DNA from: Colwellia sp.
GTDB taxonomy: Bacteria > Pseudomonadota > Gammaproteobacteria > Enterobacterales > Alteromonadaceae
Assembly: GCA_013215385.1 (NCBI GenBank)
Contig: JABSOY010000005.1
Span: forward strand, 512,560-576,559
Direction: 5' to 3'
Length of the DNA stretch: 64,000 nucleotides
Part shown: one piece after another, positions 8,166-17,832 of the stretch
Position numbering within the stretch: the stretch's first letter is position 1
Layout: every line of letters starts with the position of its first letter
Translations under genes and position numbers: made by a program
Notes under the pieces: generated by a model
Seen by the model: only the letters and a program-made list of their open reading frames with translations
Databases searched by the model: none
Told to the model about the DNA's origin: nothing

Positions 8166-10358
8166 TTACTCATGATTTTTAAACGTATCATTATCAATTG
8201 TAGACTCACTTTTAACATTTGACAGCTTAATTAACGCTTGTTGATCGAGAAATTCTTGCTCTTGTAAGTACTCATAAATAGCCATTTGGGAGCGAACTTT
8301 ATCCTTGTTTCCTTGTTGCACATAGCGATTATTTTGCTGACGATTAATGATTCTTGCCTTGGTATTATCTTTAAAGTGTAGTTCTAGAGTCTGTAAAATT
8401 CGTGCCTTCAAGCTTTCATCGTAAATAGGGCAGGCGACTTCAACACGGTTATCTAAATTTCTTTCCATCCAATCAGCTGAAGTAATAAAAACGTGTTTAT
8501 TTCCTTGGTTATGAAAAACCATTACTCTAGGGTGCTCAAGAAACTGATCGACTATTGAGATGACTTTTATTTTTTCACTCATCCCTTTAACGCCCGGTAT
8601 AAGTGAGCACATACCACGAATAATCAAACGAATAGTCACTTTAGCATTACTCGCAGCATACAGTTTTGTGATTAAACCTTTGTCGACTAAATTATTAAGC
8701 TTCAATATGATTTCAGCTTTATGACCTTGCTCGGCACTTTGAATTTCATGATCAATCATTTGATACAAACGTCGACGAGAGGTTAGAGGGGAAACGATTA
8801 AATGATTAAAACGAAAGCGTTTATAACTGTGTGAAATAAAAGAAAAAACATTATTTACTTCTTGGCAAATTTCTTTGTGTTGCGTAAACAGCGAAAAATC
8901 TGTGTATACCCGCGCATTGCTTTCGTGAAAGTTTCCGGTGCCAATATGGGCATACTTAACTTTTTGGTCATTTTCAATACGCGTGATCAAGCAAAGCTTT
9001 GCATGAATCTTAAGGGTTTCAATGCCAAATTCCACATGAATACCAGCGTCTTTCATTATTTTCGCCCATTCGATATTGGCTTGCTCGTCAAACCTTGCGC
9101 GTAGCTCAATAACCACGGTAACTTTTTTACCATTTTTTACCGCTTCAATTAATGAGTGAATAATGCGTGAATTCTTTGCCACACGATAAATATTAATTTT
9201 AATACTTTTTACCAAAGGATCATAAGATGCTTGTCTAACGAACTCAGTAAAATGTCTAAACTTATGGTATGGGTAATACAGTAAAATATCGTGTTGTTGT
9301 ATTGCATCAAAAACTGAATCAAACGCAGTGAAACGGCTAGAGGTTAGCGCAGGTAACTCTGATTTTTCTAAGTTTTTATTACCAATATTGGGGAATTGGA
9401 TAAAATCTTTGAAGTGCCGATAACGAATGCCCGGCACTAGATTATCAAGTTCTTTGATTTTAAGTGCTTTACGTAAAAATGTGGTCATATATTGCGGCAT
9501 GTTGTGATCGTAAACTAGACGTACCACGTCAGCTTTTAATCGTTGTTTTAGTCCTTTAGACATTTGGTCAAGTAAACTTTCATCAAGGTCGTCTGTTAAA
9601 TTGTACTCAGCATCACGAGTGAGTTTTATAGAATAAGCTTCTAACTCATCGTAGTGAAAAACCCCTTTAAAAAGCTTTTCAATAAAAAAATGTACCACAT
9701 CATCAAGTAGCATAATGTATTGGTTTTTTCTTGGTTTATGTTCTGGGAAAAGCTTTTCGGGAATAAGAATAAAGCGCTGAATTTCTTCACGAGGAATCTC
9801 TACCAAGGCAAATTGCGTTTGTTCTGTTGGTGGTTGGTCGTCAGAACGCAATGCGACTAAAAAGTAAATGCCGTCATCATCAATACAATTAGATAAATGT
9901 GTCTTTGAATGAATGACAATTGGCGTTATGTGACGAATTATTCGATTATCAAAATACTGCTCCAGCCACAATTTTTGGTCGTAACTCAGCTTGCTTTCAA
10001 TGCTATTTGTTTGGTTGTTGTTAAAAAGAATTTCTATGTCGTTGTCAGCAAGTTGAGTAAAAATATGCTCAGCAACGCGCTTAAATTCTGTGGTAGAACA
10101 ATTAACTTTTTCACTAATTTGTTGGTGGAGGAGTGTATTGGTTTTTTGCTCACTATTTTGAGCAACTTCTAAAATGGCGCGGCGACGAATACCTGCGATA
10201 CGGACACGAAAAAACTCGTCTAAATTGGCTGAATAAATCCCTAAAAATCGAATGCGCTCAATTAATGGCACCGTTTCGTCGGCAGCTTCTTGTAATACCC
10301 GCTCGTTAAAAGAGAGCCAGCTGAGTTCTTTGTCAAAAAAGGTCGGTAACGTATTCAT
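8166..10358 (-). CDS. ppk1: Polyphosphate kinase 1
   Basis: 730 residues. Polymerises ATP gamma-phosphate into inorganic polyphosphate at the membrane. The N-terminal domain (FFDKELSWLSFNERVLQEA, YSANLDEFFRVR) and both phospholipase-D-like catalytic domains are present. The catalytic histidine motif IHAKLCLI and the C-terminal HVFITSADWMERNLDNRVE agree with PPK1. Its gene is first in the ppk1-ppx operon. Upstream (10359-10494) is AT-rich leader; I see no clear Pho box there, unlike for the PstS gene. Confidence 0.95.
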   Translation of the reverse strand: MNTLPTFFDKELSWLSFNERVLQEAADETVPLIERIRFLGIYSANLDEFFRVRIAGIRRRAILEVAQNSEQKTNTLLHQQISEKVNCSTTEFKRVAEHIFTQLADNDIEILFNNNQTNSIESKLSYDQKLWLEQYFDNRIIRHITPIVIHSKTHLSNCIDDDGIYFLVALRSDDQPPTEQTQFALVEIPREEIQRFILIPEKLFPEHKPRKNQYIMLLDDVVHFFIEKLFKGVFHYDELEAYSIKLTRDAEYNLTDDLDESLLDQMSKGLKQRLKADVVRLVYDHNMPQYMTTFLRKALKIKELDNLVPGIRYRHFKDFIQFPNIGNKNLEKSELPALTSSRFTAFDSVFDAIQQHDILLYYPYHKFRHFTEFVRQASYDPLVKSIKINIYRVAKNSRIIHSLIEAVKNGKKVTVVIELRARFDEQANIEWAKIMKDAGIHVEFGIETLKIHAKLCLITRIENDQKVKYAHIGTGNFHESNARVYTDFSLFTQHKEICQEVNNVFSFISHSYKRFRFNHLIVSPLTSRRRLYQMIDHEIQSAEQGHKAEIILKLNNLVDKGLITKLYAASNAKVTIRLIIRGMCSLIPGVKGMSEKIKVISIVDQFLEHPRVMVFHNQGNKHVFITSADWMERNLDNRVEVACPIYDESLKARILQTLELHFKDNTKARIINRQQNNRYVQQGNKDKVRSQMAIYEYLQEQEFLDQQALIKLSNVKSESTIDNDTFKNHE

Positions 10359-10494
10359 CTTGCTTACTCAAATTCAATCGATAGTGCAGTTAAAACAAGT
10401 ATATAAACAAAATGTGACGTTTTTATTATCGCGAATAAAACCTTTTAAAAATAACGTAAGACAAAGTACTAAAAGCTAAACACAGACCACAATT

Positions 10495-10992
10495 TTAGCG
10501 TGAAACGTCAACCATCAAATCGTCGGCGAGGTTTTCCAATGCGTTTACTAAATTATCGGTTTGCTCGCTGTTCACAGATAAAGTTATTTTGGCTCTGAAT
10601 AGTGCTTGTCCGGTATGCGGCGCATTGTCTTGGGAACTTACTAGTTTTATCATGTTGCCACCTTGATGATGGATAACTGATGATATTTCTTGCACTATGC
10701 CTTCTCTGTCATTGGCGGTAAGTTCTAAGATAACATTAGCGCCATTATCACTCTGCTCAGGGCTGGTTTGTTCAATATTAACTTTAAAGTTTGTTAATTC
10801 GTTAAGGGCACTTTTAAGTGCATTGCAGTGCTCTTTTGCAACGGCAACTTCAAGTACGCCGGTAAAGAAACCTGATAAATGATGCAAGCTACTCGTTTGC
10901 CAATTGCCTTGGTGTTCTTTAACCGTTTTTGATAAAAGTTCAACTAACCCTGGACGGTCTTCAGTGATAAATGAGATAACTAAATGATTCAT
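10495..10992 (-). CDS. gcvR: GcvR-like regulator with two ACT domains
   Basis: 165 residues built from two ACT domains: 1-80 (LVISFITEDRPGLVELLSKTV) and 85-165 (LELTANDREGIVQEISSVI), the architecture of GcvR. In enterobacteria GcvR binds GcvA to repress the glycine cleavage operon when glycine is scarce. No DNA-binding domain is seen, consistent with action through a partner. Single gene between ppk1 and the PilZ gene, same strand. A GcvA partner is not in the window. Confidence 0.8.
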   Translation of the reverse strand: MNHLVISFITEDRPGLVELLSKTVKEHQGNWQTSSLHHLSGFFTGVLEVAVAKEHCNALKSALNELTNFKVNIEQTSPEQSDNGANVILELTANDREGIVQEISSVIHHQGGNMIKLVSSQDNAPHTGQALFRAKITLSVNSEQTDNLVNALENLADDLMVDVSR

Positions 10993-11044
10993 AATGTTCC
11001 TTAACTGAAAAGTATAAAAGTAAATAGCAAAATAAAGGGAGGGG

Positions 11045-11407
11045 CTAAGCTAAACGTGATAATTGTGAAAGTTCTTTATGCAGTTGGCTTTCGTCGCCTA
11101 AATTTAACTCTACTAAACGTCGTAAATGCGTAACACTGTCTATATCAATGGCATTACATTGCAAGCCTACTTCGTTGTTTACTTCATGCACAACTGCAAT
11201 GTGCATCTCAACCACAGATTCACCGTTAGCTAAGTCGAAATGTAGTAAGCCAAGTTTACCTTTTAAGGAATGCTCTATATTAGGCATAGTGGCTAGCGCG
11301 CCATTTAAAGAAATGTCGTGGATAGTAACTGGATAGTTTTGCTGTTCAACCTCTAATATCGCATTGATTGAAAACAAAATTCGGGTGAATTGACGTCTAT
11401 TTTCCAT
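11045..11407 (-). CDS. PilZ-domain protein (putative c-di-GMP receptor)
   Basis: 120 residues, a single PilZ domain. The c-di-GMP contacts are visible: RRQFTR (RxxxR form) at residues 4-9 and DISLNGA (D/NxSxxG) at about 32-38. It probably transmits the second-messenger state to a partner controlling motility or surface behaviour. It lies 52 bases upstream of gcvR on the same strand, so co-transcription is possible. No effector domain is attached. Confidence 0.85.
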   Translation of the reverse strand: MENRRQFTRILFSINAILEVEQQNYPVTIHDISLNGALATMPNIEHSLKGKLGLLHFDLANGESVVEMHIAVVHEVNNEVGLQCNAIDIDSVTHLRRLVELNLGDESQLHKELSQLSRLA

Positions 11408-11455
11408 TACTTAAGTTCAAATAATTAATCGTTAGCTTAAGCATAGCCGCCTTTT

Positions 11456-11513
11456 ATAAAAAAGGCACTTTATTCATCTGAATAATTAATAATTCATCAA
11501 AATTAAAGTGCCT
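11456..11513 (-). terminator. Terminator of ettA
   Basis: On the minus strand a perfect 10-bp stem, AGGCACTTTA pairing with TAAAGTGCCT (plus-strand 11463-11472 and 11504-11513), encloses an AT-rich loop with further internal pairing and runs into TTTTTTAT. It lies just 3' of ettA. Confidence 0.75.
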
Positions 11514-11547
11514 ATAACTATTTAATAACTAATAGTAATTGCTGAGG

Positions 11548-13227
11548 TTAGCCTATTTTTTTGTATTTTATTCTATGTGGTTCGGTGGCTGCTGGACCCA
11601 ATGTTTTCCTCAACCATGCTTCATAGTCAGTAAAGTTACCTTCATAGAAGTTGATTTTACCTTCATCACGGTAATCTAGAATGTGGGTGGCAATACGGTC
11701 AAGGAACCAACGGTCATGCGAAATAACCATGGCACAGCCCGGAAATTCTAATAACGCTTCTTCAAGAGCACGTAAGGTTTCAATATCTAAATCATTGGTC
11801 GGCTCATCGAGTAACAATACATTACCGCCCGTTTGTACTAACTTGGCTAAATGAACACGGTTGCGCTCTCCACCTGATAATTGGCCGATGATTTTTTGTT
11901 GATCGGTGCCTTTAAAGTTAAAACGGCTCACATAAGCACGACTTGGAATTTCATAAGTGCCTATTTGTAAAATTTCATGACCTTGAGATATCTCTTGGTA
12001 AACGGTTTTGCTGTTATCCATATCATCACGGAATTGATCAACACTGGCGAGTTTTACCGTTTCACCTAAGGTTATTTCACCTGAATCGGGTTTTTCAGCC
12101 CCAGTCATCATTTTAAAGAGTGTCGATTTACCGGCGCCATTTGGGCCAATAATGCCAACAATCGCGCCCTTAGGCACGCTAAAACTTAAATCATCTATTA
12201 AAACTCTATCGCCAAACGATTTTGTTAAGTTAACAACATCTAAAACTTTATCACCAAGGCGAGGTCCCGGTGGGATGTAAAGTTCATTGGTTTCATTACG
12301 TTTTTGGTGTTCTTGGCTGTTAAGCTCTTCAAAGCGAGCCATACGGGCTTTGCTTTTAGACTGACGCGCTTTCGGATTTGAACGAACCCATTCAAGTTCT
12401 TGCTTGATGGTTTTTTGTAGTGCACTTTCGGTTTTGCCTTCTCGTTCAAGACGAGCATCTTTTTGTTCTAACCATGAAGTGTAGTTGCCTTCATAAGGGA
12501 TTCCGTGGCCTCTATCAAGCTCTAAGATCCAACCGGCAACATTATCTAAGAAGTATCTATCATGGGTAATTGCTACCACAGTACCTGGGTAGTCATGTAA
12601 GAAGCGTTCTAACCAAGCAACAGATTCGGCATCCAAATGGTTAGTAGGTTCATCAAGCAATAACATGTCTGGCTTTTCGAGCAATAAACGACACAGGGCG
12701 ACACGACGGCGTTCACCACCACTGAGCACTGCAATTTTTTGATCCCATTCAGGCAAACGTAAAGCATCGGCTGCACGTTCTAATACATTATCAAGATTAT
12801 GGCCATCTTGTGCATTAATAATGTCTTCTAACTCACCTTGCTCTTTTGCTAACGCATCGAAATCAGCGCCTTCTTCAGCATATTCGTTATAGACTTGGTC
12901 TAAGCGAGCCATGGCATTTTTAACTGTCGCAACAGCTTCTTCAACAGCTTCGCGCACTGTTTGATTTTCATCAAGCTTAGGTTCTTGCGGTAAATAACCA
13001 ATTTTAGTGCCGGCTAAAGCAACCGCATCACCTTCAAATTCAGTATCAACACCCGCCATAATACGAAGTAAGGTCGATTTACCTGAACCATTTAGACCTA
13101 ATACGCCGATTTTAGCACCAGGGAAAAATGAAAGAGAAATATCTTTTAAAATAGTGCGCTTTGGTGGAACTACTTTAGAAACTCGATTCATCGACATGAT
13201 GAATTTATCGGGTAGTGGCTGAGCCAT
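11548..13227 (-). CDS. ettA: Energy-dependent translational throttle protein EttA (ABC-F ATPase)
   Basis: 559 residues (E. coli EttA 555). Soluble ABC-F protein acting at the ribosomal E-site, coupling ATP/ADP ratio to early elongation. Two ABC cassettes: Walker A GLNGSGKST and GPNGAGKST, signatures LSGGERRRV and LSGGERNRV, Walker B LLLDEPTNHLD and LLLDEPTNDLD. The P-site tRNA interaction linker (KARQSKSKARMARFEEL) and the C-terminal RIKYKKIG match EttA over other ABC-F members. The start has AAAGG upstream on the minus strand. Monocistronic with its own terminator. Confidence 0.96.
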   Translation of the reverse strand: MAQPLPDKFIMSMNRVSKVVPPKRTILKDISLSFFPGAKIGVLGLNGSGKSTLLRIMAGVDTEFEGDAVALAGTKIGYLPQEPKLDENQTVREAVEEAVATVKNAMARLDQVYNEYAEEGADFDALAKEQGELEDIINAQDGHNLDNVLERAADALRLPEWDQKIAVLSGGERRRVALCRLLLEKPDMLLLDEPTNHLDAESVAWLERFLHDYPGTVVAITHDRYFLDNVAGWILELDRGHGIPYEGNYTSWLEQKDARLEREGKTESALQKTIKQELEWVRSNPKARQSKSKARMARFEELNSQEHQKRNETNELYIPPGPRLGDKVLDVVNLTKSFGDRVLIDDLSFSVPKGAIVGIIGPNGAGKSTLFKMMTGAEKPDSGEITLGETVKLASVDQFRDDMDNSKTVYQEISQGHEILQIGTYEIPSRAYVSRFNFKGTDQQKIIGQLSGGERNRVHLAKLVQTGGNVLLLDEPTNDLDIETLRALEEALLEFPGCAMVISHDRWFLDRIATHILDYRDEGKINFYEGNFTDYEAWLRKTLGPAATEPHRIKYKKIG

Positions 13228-13804
13228 GTAAAGACCTTTTTATTTGAAGGGAAATTAACTTGCCGATATTTTAGGTTAAAGAGGGTAGGCAAGCAAATGT
13301 GATTGAGGGAATTTCTGTTAATGTTACAAATAGCTCTACTAATTAGGTGTAAAAAAAACGAATTTCAAGGGGCACTTTGTTAAGGTTTTTAGATATCAAC
13401 CGTCAGGTGCTGAGCTATTGATAGGTCTGGTGCTCTAACTGATATCTAAAAATATTAACATGATGGTCATTCCTTTATAGTGAGTTTTTGTAATATTTAG
13501 ACCGTATGCCTTGAACAAGCGGACATAAACTTGTGAGAGTTAGATGATTACTTCTCGTGCGAATACAGACGTGTTTTTTCATGAATATCTATACACATTT
13601 TAATGAATCTGACTTAGCACTCTTAGTCTGCGTGTGAAATTGTTAGTGAACTCAGGGGGCTATATTCTAGTGCTATACTCTTTGATGATGTTAAAGTTGA
13701 TTGGTGCTTATTGAAGTAGGCTTAAATTACTGTAAGTATACCTAATATATAAACAAGTATTTTTCACAACTCATATTATTCACCAGCAAATTAGGAATTA
13801 AATA
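13228..13804. other. 577-base gene-free region with long inverted repeat
   Basis: No supportable ORF. Its main structure is a perfect 13-bp inverted repeat TTTTTAGATATCA (13386-13398) / TGATATCTAAAAA (13440-13452) around a 41-base loop that contains AGGTGCT and TGGTGCT. The remainder presumably holds divergent promoters for ettA (minus) and the carbonic anhydrase (plus). A small RNA or a remnant of a mobile element is possible. Confidence 0.5.
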
Positions 13805-14665
13805 ATGAAAAAAAATCTCATCATCGCATTAGTGGCAACGACACTATTACCAATACACGCTAGTGCAAAAGAGAATAACCATGGACCGGTAGCAGATAAG
13901 GTTATATCTGAACAAAGAGCAATGCTTGCAACAAATACCCAAGGGCAAGGATTTGGTCCACAATCCCCTCGCGATATTGATGCAGTAGTAGGTAATAACC
14001 CAAGATCATTTAATGCTGCCCCGGCAGCTACAGAAATGAATCTTTGTAATATACATTTTCATAAAAATGCTGAGCATAAAGGTGGAGAGTTCACTAGGTA
14101 TGCAGGAAATGGTGACGGACATGGCTACCAGAGTGGTTATGAATATTCCGGGAAACTGAGTGTTGCCGAGCTTAAATCAGCAGGGCATGATATTTGTCCT
14201 AGCAAACATGGGGCTTTGAGTGCAGGTGATACGATTGAAGTTCACTATGTGCACTCAACTGCTCAAATTGAACCGGGCCCAACATTAGGTTCATGTTTAA
14301 GCGACTCGATCAAAAACCCGCAGTTACGTGTAGAAACACAGGTATATGTTCTGGTTAACAACAGTAATGCACTAGATTTTACTAAATTAACCAAGCATGG
14401 AAAAGTAAATGGCTTGCATCAGGCTATGAATATACCAAGCAATACTGGAACAGCTGTTCAGTATGCCGGTTCAACCACAGGACCTGGTTACAATGAAAAA
14501 GGCTCACCATTTCAGGTGTCATGGAGTGTACGCCCTAATGTAGCCAAAGTTAATATTGCTAGTGTTGGTGAATGGTGTAAAGGAAATACTTTCAATGAAG
14601 ACCATGCTCATGGTGTAAGAAACCTAGTGATCAATCCTGATCTTATTTCAAAAATTGGTCATTAA
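13805..14665 (+). CDS. Secreted delta-class carbonic anhydrase-like protein
   Basis: 286 residues with signal peptide MKKNLIIALVATTLLPIHASA. The mature part carries NLCNIHFHKNAEHKGGEF, a His-rich core like that of the bacterial delta-class (CA_like) carbonic anhydrases, with EVHYVHSTAQIEPGPTLGSC and EWCKGN. Several Cys could form disulfides, fitting a periplasmic location. It would interconvert CO2 and bicarbonate. The gene stands alone, with long non-coding flanks on both sides. Family assignment is by motif memory; zinc ligands are not proven. Confidence 0.72.
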   Translation: MKKNLIIALVATTLLPIHASAKENNHGPVADKVISEQRAMLATNTQGQGFGPQSPRDIDAVVGNNPRSFNAAPAATEMNLCNIHFHKNAEHKGGEFTRYAGNGDGHGYQSGYEYSGKLSVAELKSAGHDICPSKHGALSAGDTIEVHYVHSTAQIEPGPTLGSCLSDSIKNPQLRVETQVYVLVNNSNALDFTKLTKHGKVNGLHQAMNIPSNTGTAVQYAGSTTGPGYNEKGSPFQVSWSVRPNVAKVNIASVGEWCKGNTFNEDHAHGVRNLVINPDLISKIGH

Positions 14666-15539
14666 ATTTAGCCAACAAGCACTTTATTTGTTTTTAACAA
14701 AACAAAACAAATTCAGATGAGCCTGCTTAGCATCGCGTTTTTACCAAAAATTCGCGCGGCTGGCAGGATTTAGACATTGGGGCAGGAGAATCCACACCAA
14801 TCAAGAAATGTTTTTTTCATATCAATTCAAAATCCAAACCAATACGGTTTTAATGGTCAGTTTTATTTGTACGATTAAATTTGAAATAAGAAAATTTGTC
14901 TAATACTTATTTTGATATATTTTCATTTGTAATGATTTCAAATGGTTTAATATTCGATACGCCAGAACATATGAAGCATTGATTAACTCCCTCCGTTTAA
15001 CCCGTTATGAACGCGATAAACTCGTTGAATTAAAAGCATTTTCTATGAGTAAATTAGACAAAATCAATAAAAACAAAAAGATGGAACAACTGATAAACGC
15101 TCTAATCTTTGATAGCATTAAAAATGAAAGCAGTAATGTAATTAATGAACTCAGTGGTTGTATTTAAGTAATTGATTAATAAGATAATAGTTAATATAGA
15201 AGCTGAAATGATATGATTTAGAGAAGTGGGGCTGCGTAGTTGGTAGCTTAAATGTAATTTGTTTAATTATACTGTGGTTATATTGGCTGTTAATTTAAGT
15301 CTAAAGGTGGTCCTTTAATTGGGGCTAAGGTACTCAACTTATTCATTGAGTAGGCATTTTATAGCAATGCTACGATGATCAACTTTGGACACAAAAATTT
15401 GATCTGAGTAGCCTCAGTATCTTACTTTGAAAAACATTCTATACTGTAAATGATAAAAATATTTTTATTGGTGATAACCATTTAAGCAATATAACTTGTG
15501 CTATTAACTTTAACCATTAAATATGGGAGGGACAGATTA
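14666..15539. other. Gene-poor AT-rich region with an undefined ORF fragment
   Basis: About 870 bases without a convincing gene. An open frame at 14916-15167 (plus) encodes a basic segment ending DSIKNESSNVINELSGCI, with RYERDKLVELKAF, but it has no ATG and no ribosome-binding site; it may be the tail of a decayed gene. The last bases hold a strong GGGAGGG (15525-15531) serving the next gene. Confidence 0.4.
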
Positions 15540-16250
15540 ATGAAAAGTTTTCTGCTAATTATATTTTTACTCTGTACTTCTACAGTACAGAGTAGTGAAG
15601 ATGAGCTTAAAGTTGTAACGGAAAATTGGCCACCATTTATTATAAAAGGCAAAGTAATATCAGGAATAGTTACTAAAAATATAAAAGAAATATTGGCATT
15701 CACAGATATTAAATACTCTATAAAACTCTATCCTTGGGCAAGAAGTCTTCATTTAGCTAAAACCAAGCCTAATGTACTTATTTATTCAATTTTACGAACA
15801 AAGCAGCGGGAAGCCAAGTTTAATTGGATTTGTCCCATCTATAAATCCACGGCAATTCACGTATATAAACTTGCATCGAATGAAATCAATGTAAACTCGC
15901 TAGAATCTATAAGAACAGGTGTGGTAGGAGTTATGCGTGGTGATCATGGCTACAGTTTCTTTGTACAAAAGGGGTTTGAAGAAGGAATTAATTTAGATTT
16001 ATCTTCCAATGAAGAAATAAACCTTAAAAAATTGATTACCGGAAGAGTTGATGTCGTTATACAGGCCAAAGAATCACTTAGTTATCGTTTAAAATCAATT
16101 GGCGCCAATAATTTAAACCTGGTGTCAGGTTTAGCAATAGGGGAGGGGGAAAGCGTTGAACATTGCATGGCACTTAGCCTTGGCACTAAGCCTGAAACTA
16201 TTAATAAAATCAGAACAGGATTCAAGCTGTGGCAAAAAGAGCAAGAATAA
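15540..16250 (+). CDS. Periplasmic solute-binding protein (SBP_bac_3 / TransportA amino-acid type)
   Basis: 236 residues. Start ATG 15540 is chosen because GGGAGGG lies 8 bases upstream and a signal peptide (MKSFLLIIFLLCTSTVQS) begins there. The mature protein opens with ELKVVTENWPPFI, typical of family-3 polar amino-acid binding proteins, and contains YPWARSLHLAK and FNWICPIY. No permease or ATPase gene is adjacent, as is usual for the many orphan family-3 proteins of Alteromonadales. Ligand unknown; it may sense rather than transport. Confidence 0.78.
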   Translation: MKSFLLIIFLLCTSTVQSSEDELKVVTENWPPFIIKGKVISGIVTKNIKEILAFTDIKYSIKLYPWARSLHLAKTKPNVLIYSILRTKQREAKFNWICPIYKSTAIHVYKLASNEINVNSLESIRTGVVGVMRGDHGYSFFVQKGFEEGINLDLSSNEEINLKKLITGRVDVVIQAKESLSYRLKSIGANNLNLVSGLAIGEGESVEHCMALSLGTKPETINKIRTGFKLWQKEQE

Positions 16251-16327
16251 TTTTGACCTGCATTTTTGTGTAGTTTAAATTGTATAATATTCTCGATAGA
16301 TGAAAAAATAGCATAAAACAAATAAAC

Positions 16328-16354
16328 CGGTAAATAATAGCAAGTTCTTTACCG
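16328..16354. terminator. Hairpin between convergent genes
   Basis: CGGTAAA (16328-16334) pairs with TTTACCG (16348-16354), extended by AAACC/GGTTT across a bulge. It sits between the solute-binding protein and LRR-kinase genes, both ending here, and could act weakly in both directions. Confidence 0.45.
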
Positions 16355-16368
16355 TTTCTGGTTTAAAA

Positions 16369-17679
16369 TTATGGAGATAATTGCTCGGTAATTTCCTTAA
16401 AATTTGGTCTTTTAAACGTGGACGCTTGCAGACAATTCTCTTTTATTATTAGCAACTTTTTATATTGTTCAGTGCTCGGAGAACAATGACAAAGCGGTAA
16501 TAAATCATCTAATAAACAGCCAAAAGCTCTTACTTCAATAGCTTGCATTGCGTTTTGTTGTTCTTTAGATAATAAGCTTAAATCTGAGGCTGCACCAAAA
16601 TCACCCAGTAACATATTTACTTGCTCATCAATCATCGTATTATGTGCATATATATCGCCATGACTTACCTTGTTTTTATGTAAATGACGTAGGGTATCTG
16701 CCATGCAACTAGCTATAGCCGTTATTTCAGTGATGTTAAACAATGTACCTTCAACAAAAGTATCTCTTGTGCAAGTAACTAACGATGGTGGTAAGCCTAA
16801 GTTTGTAAAATGAGAGGGGATCAATTCCATAATCAAAGCGAGTTGATCTGCCGACATTATTTTAGCGATGACTTTAATTAAGTTTTTATGTTCACCCGCT
16901 TGCAAGCAATTATTTAACTCATCAATCGGGTAGCCGTCACTGGTTACTTCGCCTTTAAACAATTTTACGGCAATGTCATTAGTTGACTGAATTTCTTCAG
17001 GTTTATTCAACCATGTTGCTTGGTGAATAACTCCTGATGCGCCTTCACCTAATTTTTGCTTTAACTGAAAGTCAGCCATAGAAACCTGAAGCATATTGTT
17101 AGGCTCTTGTAGCGTTTTACTGGTTAGCTTATTACCAGAAAAAGCCAACCAAGCCAATTTGGGTAATTGAAATAACCAATCAGGTAGAGAAGTTAATTGG
17201 TTGGCTGAAAGACGTATTAACTCTAAGTTTTTACAGTTTTCCATTGTGTCGGGAATTTTTTTTAACTGATTACCGGCAAAAGCGAATTTTTGTAAGTGGA
17301 TTAACTCACCCATAGAGTCAGGCAAACTAGCTACTTTATTGTCAGTAAGTATTAACCAACGTGTTTGAATAGGTAAGGCATTCTCATCAACAGTATGCAA
17401 TTTATTTGACTTGAAACTGATCATTTCCAGTTTTGGGCAACTAGCTAATATTGTTGGTACTTTTTCAAATTCATTGTTAGTAAAAAAGAGCCTTTTTAGC
17501 TTTTTTAATACCGCGAACTCTGCTGGTAAATCAGATAATTGATTATTCGATAAGTCTAAAACTTCGAGTGTGTTAGCTAACGATAATATCTCTTGGGGAA
17601 ATTCTGTTAAATTTTCACTTAACGTCAAATGAGTCGTGTTGGCGTATTTACCTGAATTGAGTAGCGCTAAAGTATGCAA
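16369..17679 (-). CDS. Leucine-rich repeat / protein kinase fusion
   Basis: 436 residues. Residues ~15-190 are about seven leucine-rich repeats (LEVLDLSNNQLSDLP, LELIRLSANQLTSLP). Residues ~204-436 are a Hanks-type kinase: glycine loop GEGASG (211-216), VAIK-like lysine K239 (AVKLF), catalytic HGDIYAHN (D342, N347) and DFG (360-362). HGD replaces the usual HRD, as in several bacterial kinases. No signal peptide or membrane segment is seen, so it is cytoplasmic. The LRR may choose substrates. It stands alone; substrate and trigger are unknown. Confidence 0.85.
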   Translation of the reverse strand: MHTLALLNSGKYANTTHLTLSENLTEFPQEILSLANTLEVLDLSNNQLSDLPAEFAVLKKLKRLFFTNNEFEKVPTILASCPKLEMISFKSNKLHTVDENALPIQTRWLILTDNKVASLPDSMGELIHLQKFAFAGNQLKKIPDTMENCKNLELIRLSANQLTSLPDWLFQLPKLAWLAFSGNKLTSKTLQEPNNMLQVSMADFQLKQKLGEGASGVIHQATWLNKPEEIQSTNDIAVKLFKGEVTSDGYPIDELNNCLQAGEHKNLIKVIAKIMSADQLALIMELIPSHFTNLGLPPSLVTCTRDTFVEGTLFNITEITAIASCMADTLRHLHKNKVSHGDIYAHNTMIDEQVNMLLGDFGAASDLSLLSKEQQNAMQAIEVRAFGCLLDDLLPLCHCSPSTEQYKKLLIIKENCLQASTFKRPNFKEITEQLSP

Positions 17680-17832
17680 GGTGAGCCTATGAATATACTA
17701 AAAATTATTGCTATGTTACTGGGAAAATCGCTTCGGCTAAAGAGTATTAACCGTTTGCTAGGGATATTTCTCTACTTAATAGATTTTTAGTCATATTTTT
17801 CTATAATTATTCGCAAGTAAGACAATAAAATA

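Noticed and set aside
10359..10494. Pho box upstream of ppk1
   Set aside because: Only a weak, single half-site-like GTCACAT is seen on the minus strand, without a phased partner.
14979..15167. 62-codon ORF as a gene
   Set aside because: Starts at TTG without a ribosome-binding site, and the frame is open further upstream without an ATG; at best a fragment.
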